From positions 1 through 37,948 of the forward strand of contig JAPPGP010000196.1 in NCBI GenBank assembly GCA_028821395.1: a DNA stretch of 37,948 bases, in the 5' to 3' direction. Under the pieces are notes generated by a model. The model did not search any database, was not told the origin of the DNA, and saw only the letters and a list, made by a program, of their open reading frames with translations. The stretch is from Defluviicoccus sp. Lineage in GTDB: Bacteria > Pseudomonadota > Alphaproteobacteria > MPNO01. The translations under genes were made by a program, and so were the position numbers. Below are positions 1-7,907 of this stretch, one piece after another (within the stretch, counting starts at the first letter, position 1; every line of letters starts with the position of its first letter).

Positions 1-130
1 CCTTCTGGGGGGGCTTATCACGTGGGCCCCCAGGGGGGGGGCCGGGGTTTTGGGGCGGGGGGGTTGCTTATTGTGGATCGGATGGCCGTTGGGGGGGGGG
101 GGGGGGGGGGGGGGGCCCCCCCCCGCGATC
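1..130. other. Homopolymer-rich contig end, probable sequencing or assembly artefact
   Basis: This stretch is dominated by G runs, including 25 consecutive G at 91-115 followed directly by nine C at 116-124. No reading frame or regulatory site can be supported. Such runs are unlike the rest of the window, which is GC-rich but not homopolymeric. They resemble poly-G read artefacts at a contig end. The coding sequence of the next gene ends at 138, so the artefact does not damage it. Confidence 0.7.
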
Positions 131-137
131 CCGATCC

Positions 138-1310
138 CTACCACTTGAACTTGCACTGGGTGTAGTAGGAATCCTTGTGGTTCTCCTTGACCACGCCGGT
201 GGTCACGATCACCGGATTGCCGTCCGCATCCGCGCGAACCTCGCGCCGGTAGAAGTTCTGGATCGGGATGTGGTTGGTGTTGTAGGTGAACTTGCCGCGC
301 GTCGACGGGAAGTCCGCCTTCTCCATCGCCGCCACCATCGCCTTGACGTCGTCCGGATTGCCCTTCGCGCCCTTGACGCCGCTGTCGACCAGCATCGGCA
401 TGTCATAGGCCTGGGCGGAGAACATCGACGGGTGGTAGCCGTACTTCTTCTTGAAGTCGGCGATGAAGCGCTTGTTCACCGGGTCGTCGGAGTTGTTGTT
501 CCAGTACGACGTGTGATAGGTGCCGATCGCCGCCTTGCCGTGCCCGCCCAGCGTCAGGTAGTCGACCGTGAAGACGGAATAGAACGGGATCTTCTCGTGC
601 AGCCCGGCCGCCCGGTACTGCTTGACGAAGGCGATCCCCATCGGCCCGGGCACGAAGCCGAACAGCGCCGCCGGCTTGGCAGCGCGGATCTGCGAGATCT
701 CGGCCTGGTAGTCGCGCTGGCCGAGGCGGTAGAGGATGCGCTTGGCGACCTTGCCCTTATAGGTCCGCTCGAACCCGGTGAGCATGTCCTTGCCGGCCTG
801 GTAGTTGGCCGAGATCAGGAACACGTTGTCGAGCTTCTCCTGGTTCATCAGCTCGCCCATCGCCTCGGGCGTCTGGTCGTTGTTCCACGAGGTGGTGAAG
901 AAATACGGGCTGCAGTTCTTGCCGGCCATCGCCGACCATCCGGCATTGGTCGAGATGATGATCTTCTTGGAGCGGATCACCCGCTTCTGCACCGCCGCCA
1001 GCACGTTCGACCAGGTGATGCCGGCGACCAGATGGACCTTGTCCTTCTTGAGCAGCTTGTCGGCCTGCTGGCGGCCCACGTCGGGCTTCCGCTGGTCGTC
1101 GCCGTAGATCATCTTCACGTCGAGACCGCCCATCTTCCAGCCGAGGTGATCGAGGGCGAGCTCGAGACCGTCCTTCTGGTGCTTGCCGTAGACCGCGGCG
1201 CCGCCCGAGAAGGTGTTGATGTAGCCGATCCTGATCTCCGCCCCTTGAACCAGGGCCGGCGTCGCCGCCAGCGCCAGTGCCGGCGCGATCAGCGCAATTC
1301 GAAACCTCAT
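138..1310 (-). CDS. ABC transporter periplasmic solute-binding protein, branched-chain amino acid (LivJ/Peripla_BP_6) type
   Basis: This 390-residue protein should capture a small organic solute in the periplasm and deliver it to an ABC importer. It opens with a signal peptide (MRFR, then a hydrophobic stretch ending near residue 23 at LVQGAE). The mature start EIRIGYINTFSGGAAVYG is typical of the type I periplasmic binding fold, where this region contacts ligand. The GYHPSMFSAQAYDM segment and the overall length also fit the family. An in-frame extension upstream to 1601 exists, but the ATG at 1310 begins the signal peptide and follows a GGGGGAC-like ribosome site. The ligand cannot be read from sequence. 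In related catabolic loci these proteins often bind aromatic acids or amides. No permease or ATPase partner lies in the window; they may lie beyond the damaged left edge. Confidence 0.92.
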   Translation of the reverse strand: MRFRIALIAPALALAATPALVQGAEIRIGYINTFSGGAAVYGKHQKDGLELALDHLGWKMGGLDVKMIYGDDQRKPDVGRQQADKLLKKDKVHLVAGITWSNVLAAVQKRVIRSKKIIISTNAGWSAMAGKNCSPYFFTTSWNNDQTPEAMGELMNQEKLDNVFLISANYQAGKDMLTGFERTYKGKVAKRILYRLGQRDYQAEISQIRAAKPAALFGFVPGPMGIAFVKQYRAAGLHEKIPFYSVFTVDYLTLGGHGKAAIGTYHTSYWNNNSDDPVNKRFIADFKKKYGYHPSMFSAQAYDMPMLVDSGVKGAKGNPDDVKAMVAAMEKADFPSTRGKFTYNTNHIPIQNFYRREVRADADGNPVIVTTGVVKENHKDSYYTQCKFKW

Positions 1311-1439
1311 TTCGTCCCCCTGTCTGGTCAACGATTTTTGGTGAACCGGCAAGTTCCACCGTCGGGCCGCAATTGTCAAACCCGTTGTCGGCGAGGCGGC
1401 GATGCATGTGCTCCGGTTTCGTGCCGCACCGCGCCTGAT

Positions 1440-1457
1440 TGTAGTAACATGACTACA
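1440..1457. promoter_or_regulatory. Inverted repeat, probable Phd operator
   Basis: TGTAGT-AACATG-ACTACA is a perfect 6-bp inverted repeat ending 19 bp before the antitoxin start at 1477. Phd/YefM antitoxins repress their own operon by binding short palindromes of this kind near the promoter. The operator role is inferred from position and symmetry. Confidence 0.6.
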
Positions 1458-1476
1458 TGAATCGCCCCGACTTGCC

Positions 1477-1731
1477 ATGACCGTCACGACGTTCACCAGC
1501 CGCCAACTCAACCAGGATCTCGCGCGGGCGAAGCGGGCGGCGAAATCGGGACCCGTGATCATCACCGACCGGGGCAGGCCCGCGCATGTGCTGCTCAGCA
1601 TCGAAGACTACCGGCGGCTGGCGGGAAAGTGCCGCAACCTCGCCGAGTCCCTGTCCATGGCAGGGCTGGCCGATATCGATTTCGAGCCGGCGCGCCTTCG
1701 CATCCAGAGTCCCCGGGCCGATCTCTCCTGA
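1477..1731 (+). CDS. Type II antitoxin, Phd/YefM family
   Basis: This 84-residue protein should neutralise the PIN-domain toxin encoded next and autoregulate the operon. The N-terminal half shows the Phd fold signature: a TFTSRQLNQDLARAKRAA helix region, then GPVIITDRGRPAHVLLS and the IEDYRRL motif near residue 45. The C-terminal tail (residues 55-84) is the usual toxin-binding extension. Its stop shares one base with the toxin start (TGATG at 1729-1733), so the pair is translationally coupled with the antitoxin first, the usual order. A short palindrome at 1440-1457 is a likely operator. Phd antitoxins paired with VapC-like PIN toxins are common in alphaproteobacteria. Confidence 0.9.
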   Translation: MTVTTFTSRQLNQDLARAKRAAKSGPVIITDRGRPAHVLLSIEDYRRLAGKCRNLAESLSMAGLADIDFEPARLRIQSPRADLS

Positions 1732-2153
1732 TGTTCCTGCTCGACACGAACGTCGTCTCGGAGTTGCGAAAGCTTGGCGACGGAAGGGCGGATACCCGCG
1801 TCGTCGCGTGGATTTCCGGGCAGGATGCCGAAAGCCTCTACATTTCCGCGCTGACGCTGATGGAGCTCGAGATCGGCATTCTGCGCGTCGAACGACGCGA
1901 CGCGGCGCAGGGGGAGCGGCTGCGGCGCTGGATGGACCGCTGCGTCCTGCCCGAGTTTCTGCAACGCACGCTGCCCGTCGATTCCGCCGTGGCCCTCGAA
2001 TGCGCCCGGCTGCACGTGCCCGATCCACGGTCGGAGCGCGATGCGCTGATCGCAGCCACCGCCCTGGTGCACGGGATGGCGGTCGTCACCGGCAACCTCT
2101 CCGACTTCGAAGCCACTGGCGTCGCGGCGATCGACCCGTGGACCGGGACGTGA
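1731..2153 (+). CDS. Type II toxin, VapC-like PIN-domain ribonuclease
   Basis: This 140-residue PIN-domain protein is predicted to be a Mg2+-dependent RNase that blocks growth when free of antitoxin. The acidic residues of the PIN active site are visible: D5 in MFLLDTNVVSEL, E in LMELEIG near residue 45, D in SERDALIAATA near residue 104 and D in TGNLSDFEATG near 123. An upstream in-frame start (1629) exists, but the ATG at 1731 overlaps the antitoxin stop and begins exactly at the canonical PIN first strand. All key acids are present, so the toxin looks intact. VapC family members usually cut tRNA or rRNA; the target here is unknown. Confidence 0.92.
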   Translation: MFLLDTNVVSELRKLGDGRADTRVVAWISGQDAESLYISALTLMELEIGILRVERRDAAQGERLRRWMDRCVLPEFLQRTLPVDSAVALECARLHVPDPRSERDALIAATALVHGMAVVTGNLSDFEATGVAAIDPWTGT

Positions 2154-2175
2154 ACGCCGGCGATCGGGTGTCCGC

Positions 2176-3279
2176 CTATTCGGCGGCCGCGCTGCCTCCC
2201 GCGACCGGCGTTCGCGCCTCCTCCTCCACCATCCTTCGCCAGGCCTCGATCGAGACGTCGGGGCGGAAGGACGCCGCGGGGTGGCTGTCGCCCATCAGCG
2301 GCACCACCGACAAGTCCTGGTTGTTGAAGTCGTAGTGGTGTACCCAGAGGATGTAGCTCCAGTAGCGCAGCCACCAGAGCGCCCGGCGCCAGCCCGTCGT
2401 CCAGGCCACGGCGAACACCAGATAGTGGTAGCGGCCGCGCTCGATCGGGGTGTACCACTCGTAGTGGGTCCAGTTGGAGCGCCCCGGCTGGCGCACCCGG
2501 AGATTGGCCGGCAGGCGGATCGACACCGCGTGCTCGTTCGAGCCCTGTGCCACGGTCTTCCGCCGGCGCTGCCAGAAATTGAAGCGCGGCCAGCGCCCGA
2601 GCCCGGGGTAGTCGTCGTCCTCGTGCACCGAATGCTGGTACCGGCTGAGCCAGCGGTCGTTCTCGCCGCGCACGATCTCGGTCTCGTTCCATCCCGCCAT
2701 GCGGCGGAACGCCACCCACCACGAGCTGCGGTGCAGCATCTTGCCATGCGCCTCGTCGAAGCCGTTCTCGGCGGCGTGGCGCCAGTCGCCCATGGCCTCG
2801 CGGTAGAGCGCATAGATCCGGGCGTCGGGGCGCAACAGCTCGTCGGGGATGTCGTCCTCGACCGGCACCGGCGCCCCCTCCCCCATCCACACCCAGACCA
2901 TGCCGCAGCGCTCCTCGACCGGGTAGCTCCTCACCCGGGCCTTGCCGCGCACCGGCGAGTCGGGCCCGTCGGTCAGCGCGGCGACCAGGCGCCCGTCCGC
3001 GAGATCGAAGGTCCAGCCGTGATAGACGCAGGTGATCGTGCCGGGGAATTCGCAGCGCCCCGCCGAAAGCGGGATGTGGCGGTGCGGGCAGCGGTCCGCC
3101 AGCGCGTAGGCCCGGCCGGCGTGGCGCAGCAGGACGAGGTCGCGCCCGAGCAGCCGCCACGCCTTCGGCTTGGTTCCGAGCTTCGACGACGGCATCGCCG
3201 GGTGCCAGTATTCCGGCAGCCCGTCGGCCGCCGCCGCGTAGCGCTCCCAGCGCCCGTTGCCCTCCGTGGCGGCGTTCAC
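2176..3279 (-). CDS. Rieske non-heme iron oxygenase, ring-hydroxylating alpha subunit type
   Basis: This 367-residue oxygenase should use electrons from a separate reductase to insert oxygen into an aromatic or similar substrate. The N-terminal Rieske domain has the [2Fe-2S] ligands C64-P-H66 and C84-V-Y-H87. The catalytic domain has the mononuclear iron motif D175-x2-H178-x4-H183 (DEAHGKMLH). The GTG start at 3279 overlaps the stop of the M20-like gene in a GTGA junction and has a GGAGG about ten bases upstream, so the two are co-translated. No ferredoxin, reductase or beta subunit is nearby, so electrons must come from elsewhere. The C-terminal half is rich in Trp and Tyr (WTTGWRRALWWLRYWSYILW), somewhat like pheophorbide-oxygenase-type family members, so the substrate is unassigned. 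Confidence 0.93.
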   Translation of the reverse strand: MNAATEGNGRWERYAAAADGLPEYWHPAMPSSKLGTKPKAWRLLGRDLVLLRHAGRAYALADRCPHRHIPLSAGRCEFPGTITCVYHGWTFDLADGRLVAALTDGPDSPVRGKARVRSYPVEERCGMVWVWMGEGAPVPVEDDIPDELLRPDARIYALYREAMGDWRHAAENGFDEAHGKMLHRSSWWVAFRRMAGWNETEIVRGENDRWLSRYQHSVHEDDDYPGLGRWPRFNFWQRRRKTVAQGSNEHAVSIRLPANLRVRQPGRSNWTHYEWYTPIERGRYHYLVFAVAWTTGWRRALWWLRYWSYILWVHHYDFNNQDLSVVPLMGDSHPAASFRPDVSIEAWRRMVEEEARTPVAGGSAAAE

Positions 3280-4616
3280 AGCCCGACCTCCGCCCTCGAC
3301 CGCGTGCAGGTGTCGATGATGGTATAGATCAGGCAGCGCGCATAGCGCAGCATTCCCGCGATCTCGACCTGCCCCATCGAATGGCGCGGTCGCCCTGCGG
3401 CGGCGGTCATCGCGGCGGGCAGGCCGAACCGCGCGGTGGGGATCCCGGCCGCGCGCAGGATCACCGCCTCGGTCTGGCCGCTGGTCTCGAGGAATGGCGC
3501 GTGGGGCGCTGCCTCGGTGTCCTCGAAGCCGCGGATCGCCGACTGGATGATCCAGCTTTGCGGATCGGTGCCGGCGCCCGGAATCGCGAGGATCGTCTCG
3601 CACTCGGCCTCCAGCCCGTCATGCCTTGCGGCGATACCGGCGAGCGCCGCTTGAAGCTCGCGCCTCGCCTCGTCCGGCGCGGTGCGCGGGCCGATCCGCA
3701 TGTCGACATAGAGGTCGCAGGCGGCCGGCACCATCGACGGCTTGTAGGTCCAGCCGCCCTGGATCGCGCCCACCGCGCCCTGCGGCGCGACCAGCCCGTC
3801 GGTGTGGCGCCTGGCGTAGTCGTCGAACCAGGCTTCCAGCCCGGCGATCACCTTCGCCGCCTCGGCGATCGGGTTGCGATAGGCCAGCACGTGCTTGCGC
3901 CCGACATAGGTCTGCACGCCGCGCACCCGGATGCGGAACCAGCAGAGCCCGACCTCCTCCCAGGCGACCGCATAGCCGGGCTTGGCGACCACGGCGAAAT
4001 CGGCGTCGAGGCCGTGCTCCAGCATGTGCCGGCAGCCGCGCCCGTGCCCGACGTCCGGCCGGTCGTCCCCGGGGCGCGGATTGGCCGGAGCGCCGCCCGC
4101 GCCGAACGCGGCCAGGATATCCCCCGACAGCTCTATACCAGCCTCAAGAACGGCCCTTATCGCACTGATAATGGATACGATATGGGCCTTGGGATTGTCG
4201 GCGCTAAGCCCGGTCACCGTGCCGTCCCCGACGACCGCGCGCGCGACCATGTGGTCGGGCAGGCTGTCGCCGACCCAAGGGACCTCGTCCTCCGCCCGGC
4301 CGGTGAACGGGCTGTCGAGCGGCGCGAACAAGAGCAGCTCCGGTCCGTCCCGCGCACCGCGCCGGCGGCCGATCGCGTTGGCCGAGCGCGCGTCCAGCGC
4401 TTGCACCTCCGCCTCCAGCCCGATCCCGGCCATCTCGCCCGCCAGCAGCTCGGCGATCGTCCGTTCCTCGCCGAACGGGCTCGGGGTCTCGACCAGCCGC
4501 ACCAGCAGATCCTGCATCCAGCGCCCATTCAGCGCGGCGGCGGCGCGCTCCACCGCATCGCGGCGTTCCGCGTCGAGCGGCAGATCCCGAGTCTCGACCG
4601 ATTGCGGTACCGGCAT
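3276..4616 (-). CDS. M20-like peptidase/deacylase with degenerate metal site
   Basis: This 446-residue protein has the M20 (ArgE/DapE/carboxypeptidase G2) layout: an N-terminal catalytic half, an inserted dimerisation domain (about residues 215-330) and a C-terminal return. The canonical first ligand motif HxD appears as A98-x2-D101 (LLLFAPLDSP), the following Asp is kept (D140 in LSADNPKAH), and the Glu-Glu pair is replaced by GAGGAP near 172-177. The C-terminal His is present in GRPRHSMGQ. With most zinc ligands absent it may be non-hydrolytic or use an altered site. It is translated with the Rieske oxygenase gene through a 4-bp overlap, suggesting one pathway or complex. The start at 4616 lies 7 bp downstream of the brnA-like stop. 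Family assignment is firm; function is not. Confidence 0.82.
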   Translation of the reverse strand: MPVPQSVETRDLPLDAERRDAVERAAAALNGRWMQDLLVRLVETPSPFGEERTIAELLAGEMAGIGLEAEVQALDARSANAIGRRRGARDGPELLLFAPLDSPFTGRAEDEVPWVGDSLPDHMVARAVVGDGTVTGLSADNPKAHIVSIISAIRAVLEAGIELSGDILAAFGAGGAPANPRPGDDRPDVGHGRGCRHMLEHGLDADFAVVAKPGYAVAWEEVGLCWFRIRVRGVQTYVGRKHVLAYRNPIAEAAKVIAGLEAWFDDYARRHTDGLVAPQGAVGAIQGGWTYKPSMVPAACDLYVDMRIGPRTAPDEARRELQAALAGIAARHDGLEAECETILAIPGAGTDPQSWIIQSAIRGFEDTEAAPHAPFLETSGQTEAVILRAAGIPTARFGLPAAMTAAAGRPRHSMGQVEIAGMLRYARCLIYTIIDTCTRSRAEVGL

Positions 4617-4623
4617 GGCGTCC

Positions 4624-4848
4624 TCAGTCGGTCTGCTTCAGCCGTTCGGCGATCCACAGCTTGAGGAGCGATTGCCGCGAGACTCCGTGCAGCCTGGCCT
4701 GCCGGTCCAGGGCGGCGACGACCCAGGCCGGGAAATCCACGTTGACGTGCCTCGTCTCGAGGTTGACCCGCCGCGCCCGCGACCAGTCGACATGCCGGCT
4801 CACGTCCTCCGCGCCGTCGAAGGCCCGGTCGAACTCATGTCCCTTCAT
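4624..4848 (-). CDS. brnA: BrnA/CopG-type ribbon-helix-helix antitoxin, orphan
   Basis: This 74-residue protein is a predicted DNA-binding antitoxin. Its C-terminal half carries the ribbon-helix-helix pattern: strand HVNVDFPAW, then two helices (VVAALDRQARLHG and SRQSLLKLWIAERL). The N-terminal half (GHEFDRAFDGAEDVSRHVD) is the toxin-binding arm seen in BrnA. ATG at 4848 is preferred over an in-frame TTG at 4857 because a strong GGAGGAGG lies seven bases before it. Its start overlaps the end of a reading frame resembling the BrnT C-terminus, matching the normal brnT-brnA arrangement, but the rest of the toxin is missing. It is followed 7 bp later by the M20-like gene. Confidence 0.75.
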   Translation of the reverse strand: MKGHEFDRAFDGAEDVSRHVDWSRARRVNLETRHVNVDFPAWVVAALDRQARLHGVSRQSLLKLWIAERLKQTD

Positions 4849-4900
4849 AGCGCTCAACCTCCTCCTTGCGGGCGCGGCGGTGCGGAGAAATGACGCGCCG
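4835..4900 (-). pseudogene. Probable C-terminal remnant of a BrnT toxin gene
   Basis: Immediately upstream of and overlapping brnA is a frame ending RVISPHRRARKEEVERYEGT. BrnT ribonucleases end in a similar way (R-I-I-S-A-R-x-A-x-x-x-E-x-x-x-Y-E), and brnT normally overlaps brnA like this. Translation further upstream in this frame no longer resembles BrnT. Within 70 bp the DNA becomes the leader of the divergent AtzG-like gene. The toxin therefore seems to have lost all but about its last 21 residues, including its catalytic region. The match is short and the call rests on sequence pattern plus position. Confidence 0.5.
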
Positions 4901-4967
4901 TGCGCGGTGCGTTGTCATGCCGAACAGGGCTCGTGTAGGTTGCCAACAATCACCGGAAAGGCAAGCC

Positions 4968-5147
4968 ATGGAGAAGGACGCCGAAGCCTTCGTCGACCGT
5001 GCGGCCGCGGTGCTCGGGATCGCGATAGACCCCGCTTTGCGCCCGGGCGTCGCCACCAACTTCGCCCAGTTCATGGCGCTGTTTGAACGCATCGACGGGT
5101 TCGAGCCGCCGCAATCCCCCGACCCGCCGGCGGTCTACCGGCCTTGA
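4968..5147 (+). CDS. AtzG-like small amidase partner (DUF4089)
   Basis: This 59-residue helical protein begins MEKDAEAFVDRAAAVLG and contains the DUF4089 pattern (IDPALRPGVATNFAQFMALFERIDGF). AtzG-like proteins bind and stabilise AtzE-type amidases in the GatC-like position of amidotransferase complexes. It precedes the amidase with a TTGA overlap at 5144-5147, the same order as atzG-atzE. The ATG at 4968 follows a GGAAAGG ribosome site. Frames extending upstream are not family-like. Confidence 0.85.
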   Translation: MEKDAEAFVDRAAAVLGIAIDPALRPGVATNFAQFMALFERIDGFEPPQSPDPPAVYRP

Positions 5148-6442
5148 CGGAGACGGCGGAGAGCGCCGTCGCCCGGGCGCTGGAAAGGATCGGGCGGAAG
5201 AATCCGCGGATCAACGCCTTCGCCGAAATCCTCGGCGACGACGCGATCGCCGCCGCCCGCCGGCCGGGGCGGGACGGCCCGCTCGCCGGGCGCATCTTCG
5301 CGGCCAAGGAGCTGTTCGACATCGCCGGGCGGCCAACCCGCGCGGGCTCGTCCATTCGCGCCGACGCCCCGCCAGCCGCGGAGGACGCGACGGCCGTCGC
5401 TCGACTGAAGGAGGCCGGGGCGATCCTCGTCGGCACCACCCACATGGACGAGTTCGCCTACGGCTTTACCGGCGAGAACGCGCATTACGGCGCGGTGAAG
5501 AATCCGCGGGACCCCGATTTCATCGCCGGCGGCTCGTCGGGCGGCTCGGCCGCAGCCGTCGCCGCCGGGCTGGTGCCGTTCGCGCTCGGCTCGGACACCA
5601 ACGGCTCGGTGCGGGTGCCGGCGGCGCTGTGCGGGGTCTGGGGCTTCAAGCCTACCTTCGGGAGGGTCTCGCGCGCCGGCACGACGCCGCTCGCCTGGAG
5701 CTTCGACCATGTCGGCGTGCTCGCGGCATCGCCGGAAGACGCTGCCGCCGCGCTCGATGCGATCCAGGGGCCGGATCCGCGCGACCCGTCGGCGGGCACG
5801 CAAGAACCCGACCCGCTCGCCCCGCATCTCGGTGCCCCGCTCGACGGCCTCGGCGTCGCCGTCGCGGGCGGCCATTTCGCGAGCGGCGGGGTACCCGAGG
5901 CGTTCGCCGCGGTCCGGCGCGCCGCAGACCGCCTGGGCGCGGAACGGAGCGTCGAGATCGCCGACAGCGACCGGGCGGTCGCGGCGTCGCTGCTGATCAC
6001 CTCGGCGGAGGCGGCGACACTCCATTTCGAGGAGATCAGGGACCGGATCGGCGAGTTCGACCGATTCACCCGCGCGCGCTGGATCGCGGCGGCGGCGATC
6101 CCGCATGTCTGGGTGGCGCGGGCGCAGCAATTCCGCCGGCGCTACGGTGAGACCATGCGGGCCCTGTTCGGCGAGATCGACATTCTGATCACTCCCACGA
6201 CGCCGTTCCCGCCGACCCGGATCGGGCAGTCGCAAATCGAGATCGACGGCGAGACGGTGCCGGTGCGCGGCATGCTCGGGCGCTACACCGCGCCGTTCTC
6301 CTTCCTCGGCTACCCGGCGCTCTCGGTCCCGGTGCCGGGCGAGCCGTTCCCGCTCGGCGTCCAGCTGGTGGCGGCGCCGGGCAAGGACGGGTATCTGTTG
6401 CGCGCCGCAGCGCGGCTGCGCGACGAGGGAATGGCGCGGTGA
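5144..6442 (+). CDS. Amidase signature enzyme, AtzE-like
   Basis: This 432-residue enzyme belongs to the amidase signature family and should hydrolyse a carboxamide or ureido bond in the cytoplasm. The Ser-cisSer-Lys triad is visible: K55 in FAAKELFD, S131 in GGSSGGSAAA and S155 in GSDTNGSVRVPAA. Pairing with an upstream AtzG-like gene and the DPDFIAGGSSGG context support the AtzE branch, whose characterised member acts on 1-carboxybiuret. The TTG start overlaps the AtzG-like stop, and the stop overlaps the GTG of malonyl-CoA decarboxylase, so the three genes are translated as a unit. The neighbouring decarboxylase suggests a malonate-derived amide as a possible substrate, which is inference only. 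Confidence 0.9.
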   Translation: MTETAESAVARALERIGRKNPRINAFAEILGDDAIAAARRPGRDGPLAGRIFAAKELFDIAGRPTRAGSSIRADAPPAAEDATAVARLKEAGAILVGTTHMDEFAYGFTGENAHYGAVKNPRDPDFIAGGSSGGSAAAVAAGLVPFALGSDTNGSVRVPAALCGVWGFKPTFGRVSRAGTTPLAWSFDHVGVLAASPEDAAAALDAIQGPDPRDPSAGTQEPDPLAPHLGAPLDGLGVAVAGGHFASGGVPEAFAAVRRAADRLGAERSVEIADSDRAVAASLLITSAEAATLHFEEIRDRIGEFDRFTRARWIAAAAIPHVWVARAQQFRRRYGETMRALFGEIDILITPTTPFPPTRIGQSQIEIDGETVPVRGMLGRYTAPFSFLGYPALSVPVPGEPFPLGVQLVAAPGKDGYLLRAAARLRDEGMAR

Positions 6443-7851
6443 ACGGAAACGAAAACTTGCTGCAGCGGACCTTCCAGCGGGTCCTCGGCCAGTGGCGGGA
6501 CATCACCTCGGGCCCGTCCGACGACTCGGCACCGCTCGGCCCCGATCTCGCCGGGCGCGACGCCGACCGTGTGCGCCAGCAGATGCGCGCCTGCCTGGAA
6601 GGTCGCGGCGGCGAGGTGTCGGCGCGGGCCCGCGCCGCCGCGCTCGGCCGCGCCTACATGTCGCTCACCGCGGCGGGGCGCGCGCGCTTCCTCCGCATTC
6701 TCGGCACCGAGTTCGACACCGACCGCCAGGCTATCGCCGCCGCCGCTGTCGGGCTCGACGAGCTCGACGACTGGGGCGGGCGCAAGCGCCGCGAGCGCCA
6801 GCTCCGCGCCGCGCTGGAGCCGCCGAGGCTCAGGCTGCTGACCCAGTTCAACGCACTGCCCGACGGGGTGAAGTTCTTGGTCGACATGCGCGCCACCCTC
6901 ATCGAGCTCGCGGCCGAAGACGAGGTGTTCGCCGATCTCGAAGCGGATTTGAAGTCGCTGCTCGCGAGCTGGTTCGACGTGGGCTTCCTGGAGCTCCGCC
7001 AGATCACCTGGGACACGCCGGCGGCGATCATCGAGAAGCTGATCGAATACGAGGCGGTGCACGAGATCTCCGACTGGGACGAGATGAAGTCCCGGCTCGG
7101 CGTCGACCGGCGCTGCTATGCCTATTTCCACCCGCGCATGCCGGACGAGCCGCTGATCTTCGTCGAGGTCGCGCTGACCGCCGGCATCGCCGACAACATT
7201 CAGACTCTGCTCGCGCCGCGCGAGGCGCGCGACGTGCCGGACGTCGCCGACACGGCGATCTTCTACTCGATCTCGAACTGCCAGCGCGGGCTCGACGGGA
7301 TCGGCTTCGGCGGCTTCCTGATCAAGCGCGTGGTCGACCAGCTCGCCGCCGAAGCGAAGCGGCTGGAGACCTTCGCCACGCTGTCGCCGGTCCCGGGATT
7401 CCGCGCCTGGCTGGACCGCTACCTGGCGGCGGCGTCGGACGAGCTGCTGACCCGCGGCGAACGGCGCGCGCTGGCAGCCTTTCACGGCAACGGCGAGAGC
7501 GACGCCGAACGTCTCGTCTCCCTGCTGGCGCGCCCCGGCTGGCACGCCGAAGCGGAGCTCGCCAAGGCGCTCGCCGCCCCGCTCGCCCGGCTGTGCGCGC
7601 GCTATCTCGCGCGCGAGAAGCGCAAGTCGGGCCGCGCGCTCGACCCGGTCGCCCATTTCCACTTGTCGAACGGCGCCCGGATGGAGCGAGTCAACTGGCT
7701 CGCCGACACCTCCCCCAAGGGCCTCGCCCAGTCGGCCGGGCTGATGGTGAACTACCTCTACGACGCCGACCACATCCCGGCCAATCACGAAGCCTATACC
7801 GGCGCCGGCGAGATCCCCTCCTCGTCGCGCTTCCGCGCGCTGCTGCGCTAG
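6439..7851 (+). CDS. Malonyl-CoA decarboxylase
   Basis: This 470-residue protein matches the malonyl-CoA decarboxylase family over its full length. It converts malonyl-CoA to acetyl-CoA and CO2. The N-terminal half is the helical oligomerisation domain. The C-terminal GNAT-like domain has FYSISNCQRGLDGIGFGGFL near residues 275-294, FATLSPVPGF, and the conserved HFHLSNGA at 406-413 containing the catalytic His. It ends with the usual SAGLMVNYLYD segment. The GTG at 6439 overlaps the amidase stop (GTGA). Co-transcription with an AtzG/AtzE pair suggests that the route ends in malonyl-CoA. No malonyl-CoA synthetase can be assigned with confidence, although an acyl-CoA synthetase lies at 17509-19023. 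Confidence 0.95.
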   Translation: MNGNENLLQRTFQRVLGQWRDITSGPSDDSAPLGPDLAGRDADRVRQQMRACLEGRGGEVSARARAAALGRAYMSLTAAGRARFLRILGTEFDTDRQAIAAAAVGLDELDDWGGRKRRERQLRAALEPPRLRLLTQFNALPDGVKFLVDMRATLIELAAEDEVFADLEADLKSLLASWFDVGFLELRQITWDTPAAIIEKLIEYEAVHEISDWDEMKSRLGVDRRCYAYFHPRMPDEPLIFVEVALTAGIADNIQTLLAPREARDVPDVADTAIFYSISNCQRGLDGIGFGGFLIKRVVDQLAAEAKRLETFATLSPVPGFRAWLDRYLAAASDELLTRGERRALAAFHGNGESDAERLVSLLARPGWHAEAELAKALAAPLARLCARYLAREKRKSGRALDPVAHFHLSNGARMERVNWLADTSPKGLAQSAGLMVNYLYDADHIPANHEAYTGAGEIPSSSRFRALLR

Positions 7852-7907
7852 TGTCGTCTCTCGCAAGACCGCCCGCCGTTCCCTTGGCCCCGGCCTCTCC
7901 CCCAATG

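Noticed and set aside
177-1460. A 427-codon plus-strand frame over the solute-binding protein gene
   Set aside because: It is antisense to a protein with signal peptide and family motifs, and its own translation has no recognisable domain.
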